A DNA stretch of 64,000 bases from CAZLMW01 sp964560875 (lineage in GTDB: Bacteria > Myxococcota_A > UBA9042), in contig CAZLMW010000006.1 in the NCBI GenBank assembly GCA_964560875.1, forward strand, positions 37,143-101,142, given 5' to 3'. Under the pieces are notes generated by a model. It searched no databases. It was not told where the DNA came from and saw nothing but the letters and a program-made list of their open reading frames with translations. Positions 8,705 through 16,870 of the stretch are shown in pieces; position 1 is the stretch's first letter; the number at the start of each line of letters is the position of its first letter. The position numbers and the translations under genes are program-made.

Positions 8705-9223
8705 TCATGCGGCGCGCGGCACCGGTCGCAAGAACACGCCACTGTCGTGCCGGTCTACGCGGCGCCGGAAGCTGCGTTTGCCGTCCAGTGCCCGTCGGAG
8801 TGCTTTGCAGGCCGCGGCGTCGTCGAACAGCGCGCGCAACACCGGGTGGAGCAAGGTGCGGTTGAGCAGGCACCACTTCAGGTCGACCCATCGCCACGCC
8901 GAATGTTCCTCGGCGATGGCAGGCTGCCACTTCTTGCGCGTCCGGCTCGGTGCAGCACAGACGAAGATGTCGTAGCGCTTGCGGCCGCCGTCGCGAACCA
9001 CGCGGATCCGGCCATTGACGCGGTTTTGCGGGAGCGCCCCGATCTCTTCGATCGCTTCACGCCACGCCGCCTCGGTGGTGGATTCGCCGTCGTCGCGCTG
9101 CCCGCCTGGCAGATCCCAAAGGCCTGCGTTATTCGTTCCGGGGCCACGCTGGAGCACGAGCACGCGACCTTTGCTGATGAGCAGGATTCCCGCAGAACGC
9201 TTGGTCGTTTTTCGTCGCGCCAT
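8705..9223 (-). CDS. Nudix hydrolase
   Basis: A 172-residue cytoplasmic pyrophosphohydrolase of the MutT/Nudix fold. The Nudix box reads from GGQRDDGES to the REAIEEIG helix, matching the consensus GX5EX7REUXEEXGU with a WDLPGG lead-in, and the domain ends with an EEHSAWRWVDL strand. The last 35 residues are very basic (RRALDGKRSFRRRVDR) and extend past the fold. The N-terminus MARRKTTKRSAGILL fits the first strand, so ATG 9223 is reasonable. The gene stands alone and converges on the PQQ-dehydrogenase gene. Substrate specificity cannot be predicted. Confidence 0.92.
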   Translation of the reverse strand: MARRKTTKRSAGILLISKGRVLVLQRGPGTNNAGLWDLPGGQRDDGESTTEAAWREAIEEIGALPQNRVNGRIRVVRDGGRKRYDIFVCAAPSRTRKKWQPAIAEEHSAWRWVDLKWCLLNRTLLHPVLRALFDDAAACKALRRALDGKRSFRRRVDRHDSGVFLRPVPRAA

Positions 9224-9402
9224 GACCCATTCACTGTCGGACGGATCGCCGTATCGTCAAGAAAACCGAATGACTGAACGGTGTTTGTCTGTTTATGAAT
9301 GAATATGTACGGCTTGCGGATCGGCTGTCGGCACGGGTCGAACATTCACAGCACGGCCGGTGGTACCGTCACCGAACGCTTCCTTGCCACCCGGGATTGA
9401 TC

Positions 9403-10137
9403 ATGACCGCCCCCTTGCCCCAGTCGCTTCACAGCCTCGTTGCAGCAGCCGCGTGTGCTTTCTTGCTCGGTGCCTGCGGGACGGGCGACCTGGTCAATGG
9501 TCCCGGGCAGAACGGCGGCCAGGCGGATGCCGGTTCTGGTGGCGTTGATGGCGGTCCGCAGGGCTGTTTCGAAAACAAGGATTGCCCGGCTGACCAGTAC
9601 TGCCTCAACGGTAGCTGCGTAAGCCCCGACGGCGGGTGCAAGGCCCACGCCGACTGCCCAGCAGGCCAATACTGCTCCGACGGGACGTGCACCAAACCGG
9701 GCGGTCAGAGCTCCGGTGGCGCTTCGTCGGGCGGCCGCGGCGGCTCGTCCGGTGGCAAGGGTGGCTCTTCAGGCGGTTGGGGCGGGTCCTCAGGCGGTTG
9801 GGGTGGCTCTTCGGGCGGCGGTTCTTCCGGCGGCCGCAACGGTGGACCCGGGTCATGCAAAACAGACAGCGACTGCAAGGGCAAGTGCCCACCGAATATC
9901 AAGCAATGCGGCTGCGCGGACACGCCCGGCGGCAAGTTTTGCGTGCCGACATGCAGCGCCGACAAGGACTGCCCGCAGTTCGGAAAGACCACGATGACTT
10001 GCACGCAGCAAGGCCACTGCGCGCCCGAAAAGAAGGGCGGCGGCGGCGGTCAGGGCGGCTCGTCCGGCGGCAAGGGCGGCGGCGGCTCGTCCGGCGGCAA
10101 GGGCGGCGGCGGCGGCTCGTCTGGCGGCAAGGGCTGA
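9403..10137 (+). CDS. cysteine-rich Gly/Ser-linker lipoprotein
   Basis: A 244-residue surface or periplasmic lipoprotein. The start ATG 9403 (MTAPLPQS) gives a signal peptide with lipobox LLGAC; the frame is open further upstream but without a signal sequence. After a Gly/Asp linker there are two short six-Cys-like modules (CFENKDCPADQYCLNGSC and CKAHADCPAGQYCSDGTC). These are followed by a long Ser-Gly-Gly linker, a larger module starting CKTDSDCKGKCPPNIKQCGC and ending TQQGHCAP, and a final Gly/Ser tail. It is a paralogue of the gene that begins 58 bp downstream, sharing the MTAP start and both module types. No enzymatic domain is visible; a structural or adhesive surface role is a guess. 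Confidence 0.85.
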   Translation: MTAPLPQSLHSLVAAAACAFLLGACGTGDLVNGPGQNGGQADAGSGGVDGGPQGCFENKDCPADQYCLNGSCVSPDGGCKAHADCPAGQYCSDGTCTKPGGQSSGGASSGGRGGSSGGKGGSSGGWGGSSGGWGGSSGGGSSGGRNGGPGSCKTDSDCKGKCPPNIKQCGCADTPGGKFCVPTCSADKDCPQFGKTTMTCTQQGHCAPEKKGGGGGQGGSSGGKGGGGSSGGKGGGGGSSGGKG

Positions 10138-10195
10138 GAGCGCTCACAGCAACCAAACCACAACTCCCCAATCACAGTAGCGAGGGACGACAACG

Positions 10196-11570
10196 ATGAC
10201 TGCACCGAACCGAAAACTCTGCTTGCGCCTGGCGACGATGCTGGCCGTCGCGAGCCTGTCCCTGTGGGGCTGCGAAGCGTCGACGACCGGTGATGCGCCG
10301 GGCACGGAGTCCAACGCGACCGCAGACGGTGGCTCGACCGAAGACGGCAGTTCCAGCGGCGGCTTGAACGACGCTGGCTCGAGCGCTGGTGGATGCAAGA
10401 CCAACGCCGAATGCCCTGCCAACGAGTTCTGCTTCAACGGCAAGTGCACCACACCTGGTGGAAGCAACGACGGTAAGTGCCAGTCGCACAAGGACTGCCC
10501 GTCCGGTGAGTTCTGCAACAAGGGCAAGTGCACCAAGCCTGGCGGCGGCACGTCTTCGGGCGGCNNNNNNNNNNNNNNNNNNNNNNNNNNNNNNNNNNNN
10601 NNNNNNNNNNNNNNNNNNNNNNNNNNNNNNNNNNNNNNNNNNNNNNNNNNNNNNNNNNNNNNNNGGCGGCACGTCTTCGGGCGGCTCGTCGGGTGGCACG
10701 TCGTCAGGTGGCGCGTCCGGCGGGACGTCTTCCGGTGGCGGAGCGACGACGTGCAAGACCAACAAGGACTGCGACGGCAAATGCCCCAAGCAGGCCAAGG
10801 CGTGCATGTGTGGCACGACGCCCAAGGGCAACAAATGCCTGCCGGGCTGCAAGTCGGACGATGACTGCTGGACGACCAAGGACGGCAAGCAGCTGCTCTG
10901 CAGCAAAGACGGATTCTGCGCGCCCAAGCAGGGTGGCGGCTCGTCGAGCGGCGGTACCTCGAGCGGTGGAACGTCGAGCGGTGGAACGTCGAGCGGCGCA
11001 ACGTCGTCCGGTGGCTCCAGCGGCGGCGGGGCAGGCAACACGTGCAAGGCGGACGCCGACTGCAAGACGAGTTGCCCCAAGGGCGCAACCTGCGTTTGCG
11101 CGAAGACCCCCAACGGCGGCAAGTGCGCGCCGACATGCAAAGCCGATTCGGACTGCCCGAAGACCAAAGACGGAAAGCAGCTCATTTGCCTGAAGCAAGG
11201 CCACTGCGGCCCGTCCGGGACCGGCGGTTCGTCGGGCGGCTCGTCGGGCGGCTCCAGCGGCGGCTCCAGCAGCTCCAGCGGCGGTTCATCGGGCGGAAGC
11301 AGCGGTGGTCAGCAAGGACCGGCAAGCTGCACGGCCGATTCCGAATGCAGCGGCAAGTGCCCGCAGGGCTCGAAGAGCTGTGTGTGTGCGACGACTCCAA
11401 TGGGCAAGAAGTGCGTCCCTGGTTGCACGACCGACAGCGACTGCCCAAAAGATCCGAAGGGCCAGGCGATGAAGTGCAGCCCGAACAAGACATGCGTTCC
11501 CAGCGGCGGCGGCGGCGGCAGCAGCGGCGGCGGGAAGGGCGGCGGCGGCAAAGGCGGCGGCGGCAACTAG
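10196..11570 (+). CDS. cysteine-rich Gly/Ser-linker lipoprotein, interrupted by assembly gap
   Basis: Begins MTAPNRKLCLRLA with a GAGGGA ribosome site nine bases upstream and a lipobox LSLWGC. Two small modules (CKTNAECPANEFCFNGKC and CQSHKDCPSGEFCNKGKC) lead into a TSSGG-rich linker cut by 100 N. The coding frame before the gap differs from the frame after it, which is expected if the N run is an arbitrary length, so I treat both sides as one gene. After the gap come three copies of a roughly 55-residue Cys module (starting CKTNKDC, CKADADC and CTADSEC), each with an internal KCxPxC and separated by SSGG linkers, then a Gly-rich end. It is a paralogue of the preceding gene. The true protein length is unknown. 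Confidence 0.8.
10565..10664. other. assembly gap (100 N)
   Basis: Exactly 100 unknown bases inside a Gly-Gly-Thr-Ser-Ser-coding repeat, the conventional size for a gap of unknown length. The low-complexity linker on both sides (ggcggcacgtcttcgggcgg occurs on each side) probably broke the assembly. Confidence 0.98.
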
Positions 11571-11633
11571 ACAGCCGGGCGATGGAGCCGGCGGCAGCAG
11601 CCGGCCCATCCCAACCCGGTGACACGTTTTCGG

Positions 11634-11690
11634 GGGGATGGGGAGGCTTCGGTGCGACGAGTGTCGTGCTGGGGCCTCCCCACCATCCCC
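11634..11690 (+). promoter_or_regulatory. large inverted repeat upstream of the sigma factor gene
   Basis: The left arm (11634-11647, ggggatggggaggc) pairs with the right arm (11674-11690, gcctccccaccatcccc) apart from a three-base bulge. A second stem lies inside the loop (gcgac 11654-11658 with gtcgt 11663-11667, tetraloop gagt). It lies between the lipoprotein stop and the sigma gene. There is no following T-run, so it may be a structured leader, an operator or a weak terminator. Confidence 0.5.
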
Positions 11691-11783
11691 GCGGCGGCCA
11701 GGGGGTCGCCGACCTGAGGTGGGTTTCTGAGTGAGTCGGTCCCACGCCCCTCGGTTGAGGAGCTCTATGTCAGCTACGCGCCG

Positions 11784-12221
11784 ATGGTCTTGCGGCGCGC
11801 GCGGCGGTTCTTTGACCAACACGAGGCCGAAGAAGTGGTGCACGAAGTGTTCGTACGAGTCATCGAAAGACTGGACGGCTTCCGGGCGGCTTCCTCGCCG
11901 GCGACGTGGCTTTATCGCGTCACCACCAACCACTGCCTGAACCGGCTGCGCAACAGCGGCCGACGAGCCGAGCTCCTCGCCCAGCACCAGGGCGTCATCC
12001 CGGGCGTCGGTTCCCAGCGCGCCGACCAGGAGAGCCAGGCGGTCCTGCGCGACCTGTGGCGCACACTCGACCCCGAACTGGCCAGGATCGGCATCTACTA
12101 TCACCTCGACGGCATGACCCACGACGACATCGCGAAGGTGCTCGGGGTCTCGGCCGCGACGGTTCGCAATCGTCTCAAGGCGATCGTCGAACACGCGCGA
12201 TTGGCGGAGGCGCTGCCATGA
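11784..12221 (+). CDS. ECF-type RNA polymerase sigma factor
   Basis: Small sigma-70 family factor. Region 2 is seen as RRARRFFDQHEAEEVVHEVFVRVIERLDGF with ATWLYRVTTNHCLNRLR; region 4 helix-turn-helix as DGMTHDDIAKVLGVSAATVRNRLK. The ATG at 11784 gives 145 residues but cuts into region 2. The homologous lead-in VEELYVSYAP is encoded just upstream, where the frame is open back to a stop at 11715 yet has no ATG, GTG or TTG. A CTG at 11727 follows a GAGGTGG, and a well-spaced GTG at 11731 is one frame off. The true start is therefore unresolved (non-canonical start or sequence error). The stop overlaps the next gene as ATGA. Confidence 0.88.
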   Translation: MVLRRARRFFDQHEAEEVVHEVFVRVIERLDGFRAASSPATWLYRVTTNHCLNRLRNSGRRAELLAQHQGVIPGVGSQRADQESQAVLRDLWRTLDPELARIGIYYHLDGMTHDDIAKVLGVSAATVRNRLKAIVEHARLAEALP

Positions 12222-13282
12222 CAGCCCTCGCGCTCGGTTTGGGACACGACGGCCACGTCACGGAGCTGGCGATCGACCGCCTGCTCTATGATCCGCCCGG
12301 TTCGCCCGGTCTGAGCGCGCTGCAATCGCACATCGCGACGTGCCTCGTCTGCAAGCGACGTGTTTCCGGTGCGCGCGAGGCCGATGCTTCCGTGTCACTC
12401 GCGCCTCCCGCCGGCCTTGGGTGGCTTGGACACCTGACCGAACTCGCGATCGACCGCATCGTGCTCAACGAGACGGACAAGGACCTGCGCATCGCGCGTC
12501 TGCACCTCGAAACCTGCGCGCGTTGCGCTGCTGAGGTCGCTTCCGCGCAGGAATGGGACGCCTCGGTCCAGCTTTCTCCGCCTGCAGCCGCTCGACCCGT
12601 GTCTCAAGCAGCCACGTCTGCCGAAACTTCCAACGGAACTTCCGCCCAAACTCCTGCCGAAGCTCCTGCCGAAACCTCCGCCAATGTGGTGTCCATGGAG
12701 CGCTATCGGGCCGCGCGCCGTTGGTTGGCGCCAGTCGCTGCGGCGCTTGCTGCGAGCCTCGCGTTCGCGGTGCTTTCTGTCGGCCCCGACGACGGCTACG
12801 ATGACGGCGTGCGCCTCAAGGGTTCGACCTTTGGCGTGGCCTTCTTTGTGCACGACGGAGCCGCGGTGCGTCGCGTCGATACCGGGGACGCTGTCCGCCC
12901 GGGCGAACGCATCGGCTTCCGTTTGCGCATGCCGGAGCCCGGACACGTGATGATCGTTGGCGTCGACAGCACCGGCAGCGTCTATGCCTGCCACCCGCAG
13001 GACACCGACGGCAATTCACGCGCTTACAAGGCGTCTGCCGACCCGATTCGGATCGACGAGGCGATGCGCTTCGACGACTCGGCCGGTCACGAGCGCCTCA
13101 TCGCGATCACCTGCCAGCAACCCTTTTCGCTCGATGACGTGCGCGAACGTATGTCCCGTGAAGCGCGCGCGCTCGATGCGTCCGATCCGATGCCGGTGGT
13201 GCTGTCCGAATGCGTCCAGCGGGAGACGGTGTTGACCAAGGTGTCGGCGACCGCATCGGCCACGGACGGAGGTGCGCGATGA
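12218..13282 (+). CDS. anti-sigma-like membrane protein with two zinc-finger repeats and DUF4384-like domain
   Basis: A 354-residue protein, probably the membrane regulator of the sigma factor it overlaps. It holds two copies of an HLTELAIDR module, each ending in a His-x3-Cys-x2-Cys motif typical of zinc-binding anti-sigma domains (H38, C42, C45 and H96, C100, C103). An Ala/Thr/Pro-rich stretch and one transmembrane helix (about 169-189) follow. The outer C-terminal domain (GVAFFVHDG, RPGERIGFRLRMPEPGHVMIVGVDSTG, GHERLIAITC) resembles DUF4384, a domain often found beside or fused to caspase-like proteases. It starts at ATG 12218 by ATGA overlap and ends by ATGA overlap with the caspase gene, implying coupled translation. 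Sigma binding is inferred, not shown. Confidence 0.82.
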   Translation: MTALALGLGHDGHVTELAIDRLLYDPPGSPGLSALQSHIATCLVCKRRVSGAREADASVSLAPPAGLGWLGHLTELAIDRIVLNETDKDLRIARLHLETCARCAAEVASAQEWDASVQLSPPAAARPVSQAATSAETSNGTSAQTPAEAPAETSANVVSMERYRAARRWLAPVAAALAASLAFAVLSVGPDDGYDDGVRLKGSTFGVAFFVHDGAAVRRVDTGDAVRPGERIGFRLRMPEPGHVMIVGVDSTGSVYACHPQDTDGNSRAYKASADPIRIDEAMRFDDSAGHERLIAITCQQPFSLDDVRERMSREARALDASDPMPVVLSECVQRETVLTKVSATASATDGGAR

Positions 13283-14862
13283 GTCGTTATCGCGTGATAG
13301 CTCCGATCATCGGGTTGATAGCCAGCGTCATGGCGTTCGCTGCTCCCGCCCAGGCGGCCGCCGAGCAGGTTCGGTTTGCCGTCGTGATTGGCAGCAACGA
13401 TGGTCAGCCCGATGAAACGCCGTTGCTCTATGCCGAGCGCGACGCTGAGCGTGTCGCAGATGTCCTCGTTCGCCTCGCCAGCGTCACCGAAGAGAACCTG
13501 CTGCTGCTCCGCGGCGCCGACGCAAAGCGGCTTGAGCGGGTGATCGCCGGGATCGGCGAGCGCGTCCGTCGCAAGCGTGCAAAGGGCAAAGTCGAAGCGC
13601 TGCTTTTCGTCTACTACAGCGGCCACGCATCCGTAGACGCCTTGCATCTCGGGGCATCTCGCATGCCGTTTCGGCGTCTGCGCAAGCTGGTTTCCGGCAT
13701 CGGCGCGGACGTCAGCGTGTTCGTCGTCGACGCGTGCCGGTCCGGTGGCATGACCCGCGTCAAGGGCGCCGCACCAGCCGCACCCTTTGAGATCCGCGTC
13801 GAAGACAAGCTGCAAAGCACCGGCACCGCGATCATCACCAGCTCGTCCGCCGGCGAAGACGCGCAGGAAAGCGAACGACTCAACGGCGGAATCTTCACCC
13901 ACCACCTGATCAACGGCCTGCGCGGCGCGGCCGACGCGAGCGCCGACAAGCGCGTCACCATCGGCGAGGCCTACCACTACGCCTACTCCCAGACTCTGCG
14001 CGCCACGAGCCGCACGCGATTCGTCCAGCATCCGACCTACTCGTTCCGCATCAAGGGCAAGCAGGAGCTCACGCTGACACGCACCGGCGCCGCCACCGGC
14101 CAGGGTCGCCTTCGCCTCAACGACGCGGGCTTTTACGTCATCATGGACACCACGCGGGGCGGCACTGTCGTCGCCGAGCTGCGCGCGCGCAGGAAGACCG
14201 ACGTCCTGCTGCCTCGCGGCCGCTACCTGGTGCGCCGTCGCGGCGTCAAAATGGTCCACGAGGGTACGGTTGCCATCGCGAGCGGCGGCCGGGCCAGCCT
14301 CTCGCGCAAGACGATGAAGCGGATGCCCTATGGCCGCACCGTGCGTCGCGGGCTCACCGAATCCAACCCGTTCAGCGTCGGTCTGATGACGATCGCCAGT
14401 CAGCCCGTCCTCTCCGGCCAATCCGCGGGCCTGTTCGGCGGTGTGGGGCTGGGGGTCGAGACGTCAGGCGCGCGCTTCCAGCTTCGCATGCGGTACGGCC
14501 AGGCCGACTCAACCAACACCGATCTGACGATGCAACAGCGCATGCTCGGCGCCGACCTCGGCATCTTCCGCATCTTCGACCTGCCGCGCCTCAACGCGGG
14601 TGTCGGCCTCGGAGTGAGGCTGGGCGGTGACTGGATCATGCAGCGCTTCACCACAACAGGCGCCGCTCCCGACCGCGATCAGTGGGTCTACCGCGCGTCA
14701 CCAGCGCTTTCCATGCAATTCGCGCCGCAGTCCAACTGGACCGTCGGTCTTGAGTGCGGAATCGATGTCTACGCCATGCAGATGCAGCGGGATGGGCAGG
14801 CCGTTTGGGAAAACCCGGTCGCGCCATTCTGCGCCGCAGCTATCAACGTATTTCTGCCATGA
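13279..14862 (+). CDS. secreted caspase-like (peptidase C14) protein
   Basis: A 527-residue protein with an N-terminal signal sequence (about 1-27, AAPAQAAAEQ). A caspase-fold domain follows: VRFAVVIGSNDG at its start, the catalytic His in YYSGHAS (H116) and the catalytic Cys in VDACRSGG (C153), then SAGEDAQE and a FTHHLINGL helix typical of the family. Residues beyond about 250 are beta-rich, with a carboxypeptidase-regulatory-like segment (LLPRGRYLVRRRG). They end in alternating strands (GVGLGVRLGGDWIM, APQSNWTVGLECGIDVYA) that look like an outer-membrane-barrel or lipocalin-like domain. The dyad is intact, so it should be active outside the cytoplasm. The start was chosen at ATG 13279 for the signal peptide and the ATGA junction. 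Confidence 0.87.
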   Translation: MSRYRVIAPIIGLIASVMAFAAPAQAAAEQVRFAVVIGSNDGQPDETPLLYAERDAERVADVLVRLASVTEENLLLLRGADAKRLERVIAGIGERVRRKRAKGKVEALLFVYYSGHASVDALHLGASRMPFRRLRKLVSGIGADVSVFVVDACRSGGMTRVKGAAPAAPFEIRVEDKLQSTGTAIITSSSAGEDAQESERLNGGIFTHHLINGLRGAADASADKRVTIGEAYHYAYSQTLRATSRTRFVQHPTYSFRIKGKQELTLTRTGAATGQGRLRLNDAGFYVIMDTTRGGTVVAELRARRKTDVLLPRGRYLVRRRGVKMVHEGTVAIASGGRASLSRKTMKRMPYGRTVRRGLTESNPFSVGLMTIASQPVLSGQSAGLFGGVGLGVETSGARFQLRMRYGQADSTNTDLTMQQRMLGADLGIFRIFDLPRLNAGVGLGVRLGGDWIMQRFTTTGAAPDRDQWVYRASPALSMQFAPQSNWTVGLECGIDVYAMQMQRDGQAVWENPVAPFCAAAINVFLP

Positions 14863-15743
14863 ATAAGCTCATGCCCGATCGCAAAGTGTCTGTTATCACG
14901 TCCATAACTGCCGGATGCGCGCTCCTCGCCATGACGGCCCTGCCGGCATGCAACGTCGCGCTTGTCGATGACGAGTACCACGGCGAACCGATGCTGGTTC
15001 TCAGCGGCCAGGTGCAGATCGTCCCCAACAAGGTCCAAGGTGGCGCCGGTGGTGATAAACGCGGCGGCGACAAACCGAGGGGCGATAAGGGGGGCGGCGC
15101 CGGCAGCAAGCCACCGAAGACGCCGCCTGGAACGGGCACGGTCAAGCTCCCCGATGGTCAACTGCGGCTCGCCCTCGTCTGGGAAGTGACAAGCCTGAGC
15201 GAGGGCATGCAGACCACCATGTCCGCGTTTGAGCAGTCGATGGTCCTCACATCGAGCTTCCCGGCGCGCTACCAGGTCGTGCTCTTCACGCCGCCCAACG
15301 ACCGCCTCATTCACACGTCTGAGGGGCAGGGCAAATACGCGCTCGGCACCATCGTCGCGTATGCCGATGCCGACAACGACGGCGCGTTCGACCCCCAAGT
15401 CGACAGCTTGATCGGCGGCGCTCCCGGCCGCGCGCTGATCTACACGCCCGGCGAGCTGTCCGCCGTGTGGCTCAAGGAATCTCTTACGGCCGGCTATCAT
15501 CGCGTGCGCGTCAAGGGCGACAAGGCCACGTGCGACCAGTACGGACACGTCTCACTGGTGCCGGATACGCGCGAGGAAACCGAGCTCAAGGTCTACGAGT
15601 CCTTCGACAAGGAAGTGCTGCTGGACCTCGACTGCGACGGCAAACGCGACGAGTGGAGGGGCGCATGTCCGCCGCCACATCATCTCAAGGAGATGTGCAA
15701 GAAGTCGGCCGACCACGCGCCCTGCCAGTACTGCAAATACTGA
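14859..15743 (+). CDS. lipoprotein of unknown function (last gene of the caspase operon)
   Basis: A 294-residue lipoprotein with a signal peptide and lipobox LPAC (start ATG 14859 overlaps the caspase stop; an ATG four codons later is equally possible). A Gly/Lys/Asp-rich linker (about residues 62-95) precedes a domain beginning GQLRLALVWEV. That domain contains YVVLF-like strands, an acidic DADNDGAFDPQVDSL segment resembling a calcium-binding loop, and a C-terminal Cys cluster (CPPPHHLKEMC, CQYCKY). I do not recognise the fold. Its translational coupling with the caspase gene suggests it is a substrate, inhibitor or scaffold for the protease, but that is inference only. Confidence 0.75.
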   Translation: MNKLMPDRKVSVITSITAGCALLAMTALPACNVALVDDEYHGEPMLVLSGQVQIVPNKVQGGAGGDKRGGDKPRGDKGGGAGSKPPKTPPGTGTVKLPDGQLRLALVWEVTSLSEGMQTTMSAFEQSMVLTSSFPARYQVVLFTPPNDRLIHTSEGQGKYALGTIVAYADADNDGAFDPQVDSLIGGAPGRALIYTPGELSAVWLKESLTAGYHRVRVKGDKATCDQYGHVSLVPDTREETELKVYESFDKEVLLDLDCDGKRDEWRGACPPPHHLKEMCKKSADHAPCQYCKY

Positions 15744-15777
15744 GGGCTCCGCTGAACACAACTTGCGGAGCCTTCAG
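15740..15777. terminator. bidirectional hairpin terminator
   Basis: A 13-bp stem (15740-15752 with 15765-15777; core ggctccgc/gcggagcc, one G-T pair) with a 12-base loop. It covers the stop codon of the lipoprotein gene and the stop of the convergent P450 fragment at 15774. Its position between convergent genes and its stability suit termination from both sides, although the T-tract is short. Confidence 0.75.
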
Positions 15778-16394
15778 GACCGCGCTCGCAGAGTCGCGTT
15801 GATCCCGACGGGCATCATGACGTCGTTGCCGAATCGGACGATGTCGTCCATCCAATCGCGCAGATCATGGGGTGTCAGCGCGGTCATGATGCAGTCGAGC
15901 ACCATCCGCGACGCCAAATCGAGGATCTCGACGCGGTCGCCGGGGGTGTGCTGCGTGACCATCGCGCCGAGCCGTTTGGCCATGTCACCGGTGAACTGCG
16001 CCGCCACCTGCCGCGAATAGCCGAGACGAATCAGCTTGCGCAGCGCTCGGTGGGCGTCGCCCTGCACGCCAAAGATGTCGACGCAGGCCTCGGTAGCGAA
16101 CGCGTCGAAGATGCCGCGCCGATGCATAAGCCCCGTGTTGGCGGTGCGAATCAGCTTGGTCGCGTGTTGGCCGGTTACCACGGTCACCGAAACGCCCATC
16201 GCTCTGACGCGGAAGATCGGGCCGAGTTCGGCCGTGTGATCCACCAGGAAGTCGACCGGGCTCTCTTTGAACTCCAGCATGCTGCCGACAACCGGCCAGC
16301 CGGGGACGAGCGGTGGGTCGCGCAGGGCTGTAGCGGTCAACTGGCTGCCATCCGATGACCCTGTCATGGGACCATCCAGCGCGGATTCGGCCAT
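15774..16394 (-). pseudogene. cytochrome P450, N-terminal half only
   Basis: From ATG 16394 (MAESALDGP) the 206-residue product has the P450 N-terminal hallmarks: a Pro-rich PPLVPGWPVVGSMLEF hinge, LVDHTAELGPIFRVR, VTVVTGQHATKLI and an HRALRKLIRLGYSRQVAAQF C-helix region. A P450 is usually about 400-450 residues. Here translation stops after MMPVGINATLRARS, before the I-helix, the ExxR motif and the haem-binding Cys loop. Beyond the stop lie the terminator and the convergent lipoprotein gene, and no frame there continues the P450. It cannot bind haem in the normal way, so I call it a truncated remnant; a retained role for the fragment is not excluded. Confidence 0.75.
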
Positions 16395-16411
16395 CGTTGC
16401 TCCCGTGCCAC

Positions 16412-16870
16412 CTACGCTTCGCGCTGACCGACGTTCGCGATCGTGGCGCCGCCCGATTGTGCCCATTCCCAGACGAGGTCATCGACGGTCCCGAGCACGT
16501 CGGCCGGCCTCATCGCGACAGTCGGCAGACGTCGCACGTACACGACCGCCTGCTCGTACGTGTCCATCGGCAGGATCGCGACGGCGCCCGTCATCAGGTG
16601 GGCGTTGATTCGGAGCAGCTGTTGGACCGCGTCATATTGGCCGCTCAAAACCGCCCAATCCGCGACCATCACCGCGATCGTTGTCGTCTGAACTCCAGCG
16701 GCCTGCGACGGCGGCTCGACGAGGACTTTGCACAGCGCGTTGTGCAGCGGGTGGGTGAAGACGAGCTCGCCGTGGTCGCTCCGTTCGCGCGTCACGACGG
16801 CGCCACGGACCTTCTCGGTGACGGCCTCGAGCACCGCGTGAATGGCGCGCCCGCAGTCACGTTCGCTCAT
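16412..16870 (-). CDS. YbjN-like (CesT-fold) small protein
   Basis: A 152-residue cytoplasmic protein with no signal peptide. The second half (LLRINAHLMTGAVAILPMDTYEQAVVYVRRLP, then MRPADVLGTVDDLVWEWAQ) has the strand-strand-helix pattern of the YbjN/type III chaperone-like family. The first half includes alternating strands, a VFTHPLHNALCKVLVEP stretch and a second pair of strands. The start ATG overlaps the stop of the DUF971 gene (ATGA), and the P450 remnant starts 17 bp after its stop. A chaperone-like or regulatory role is possible, but the family call rests on pattern only. Confidence 0.55.
   Translation of the reverse strand: MSERDCGRAIHAVLEAVTEKVRGAVVTRERSDHGELVFTHPLHNALCKVLVEPPSQAAGVQTTTIAVMVADWAVLSGQYDAVQQLLRINAHLMTGAVAILPMDTYEQAVVYVRRLPTVAMRPADVLGTVDDLVWEWAQSGGATIANVGQREA

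Noticed and set aside
10565..10664. Apparent frameshift across the N run as a real two-gene split.
   Set aside because: The gap is exactly 100 N, a placeholder length, so the frame change carries no information.
15744..16394. Complete P450 recoverable by a frameshift.
   Set aside because: I looked past the stop in all three minus frames; the DNA there is the terminator and a convergent lipoprotein gene, with no ExxR or haem-loop coding.
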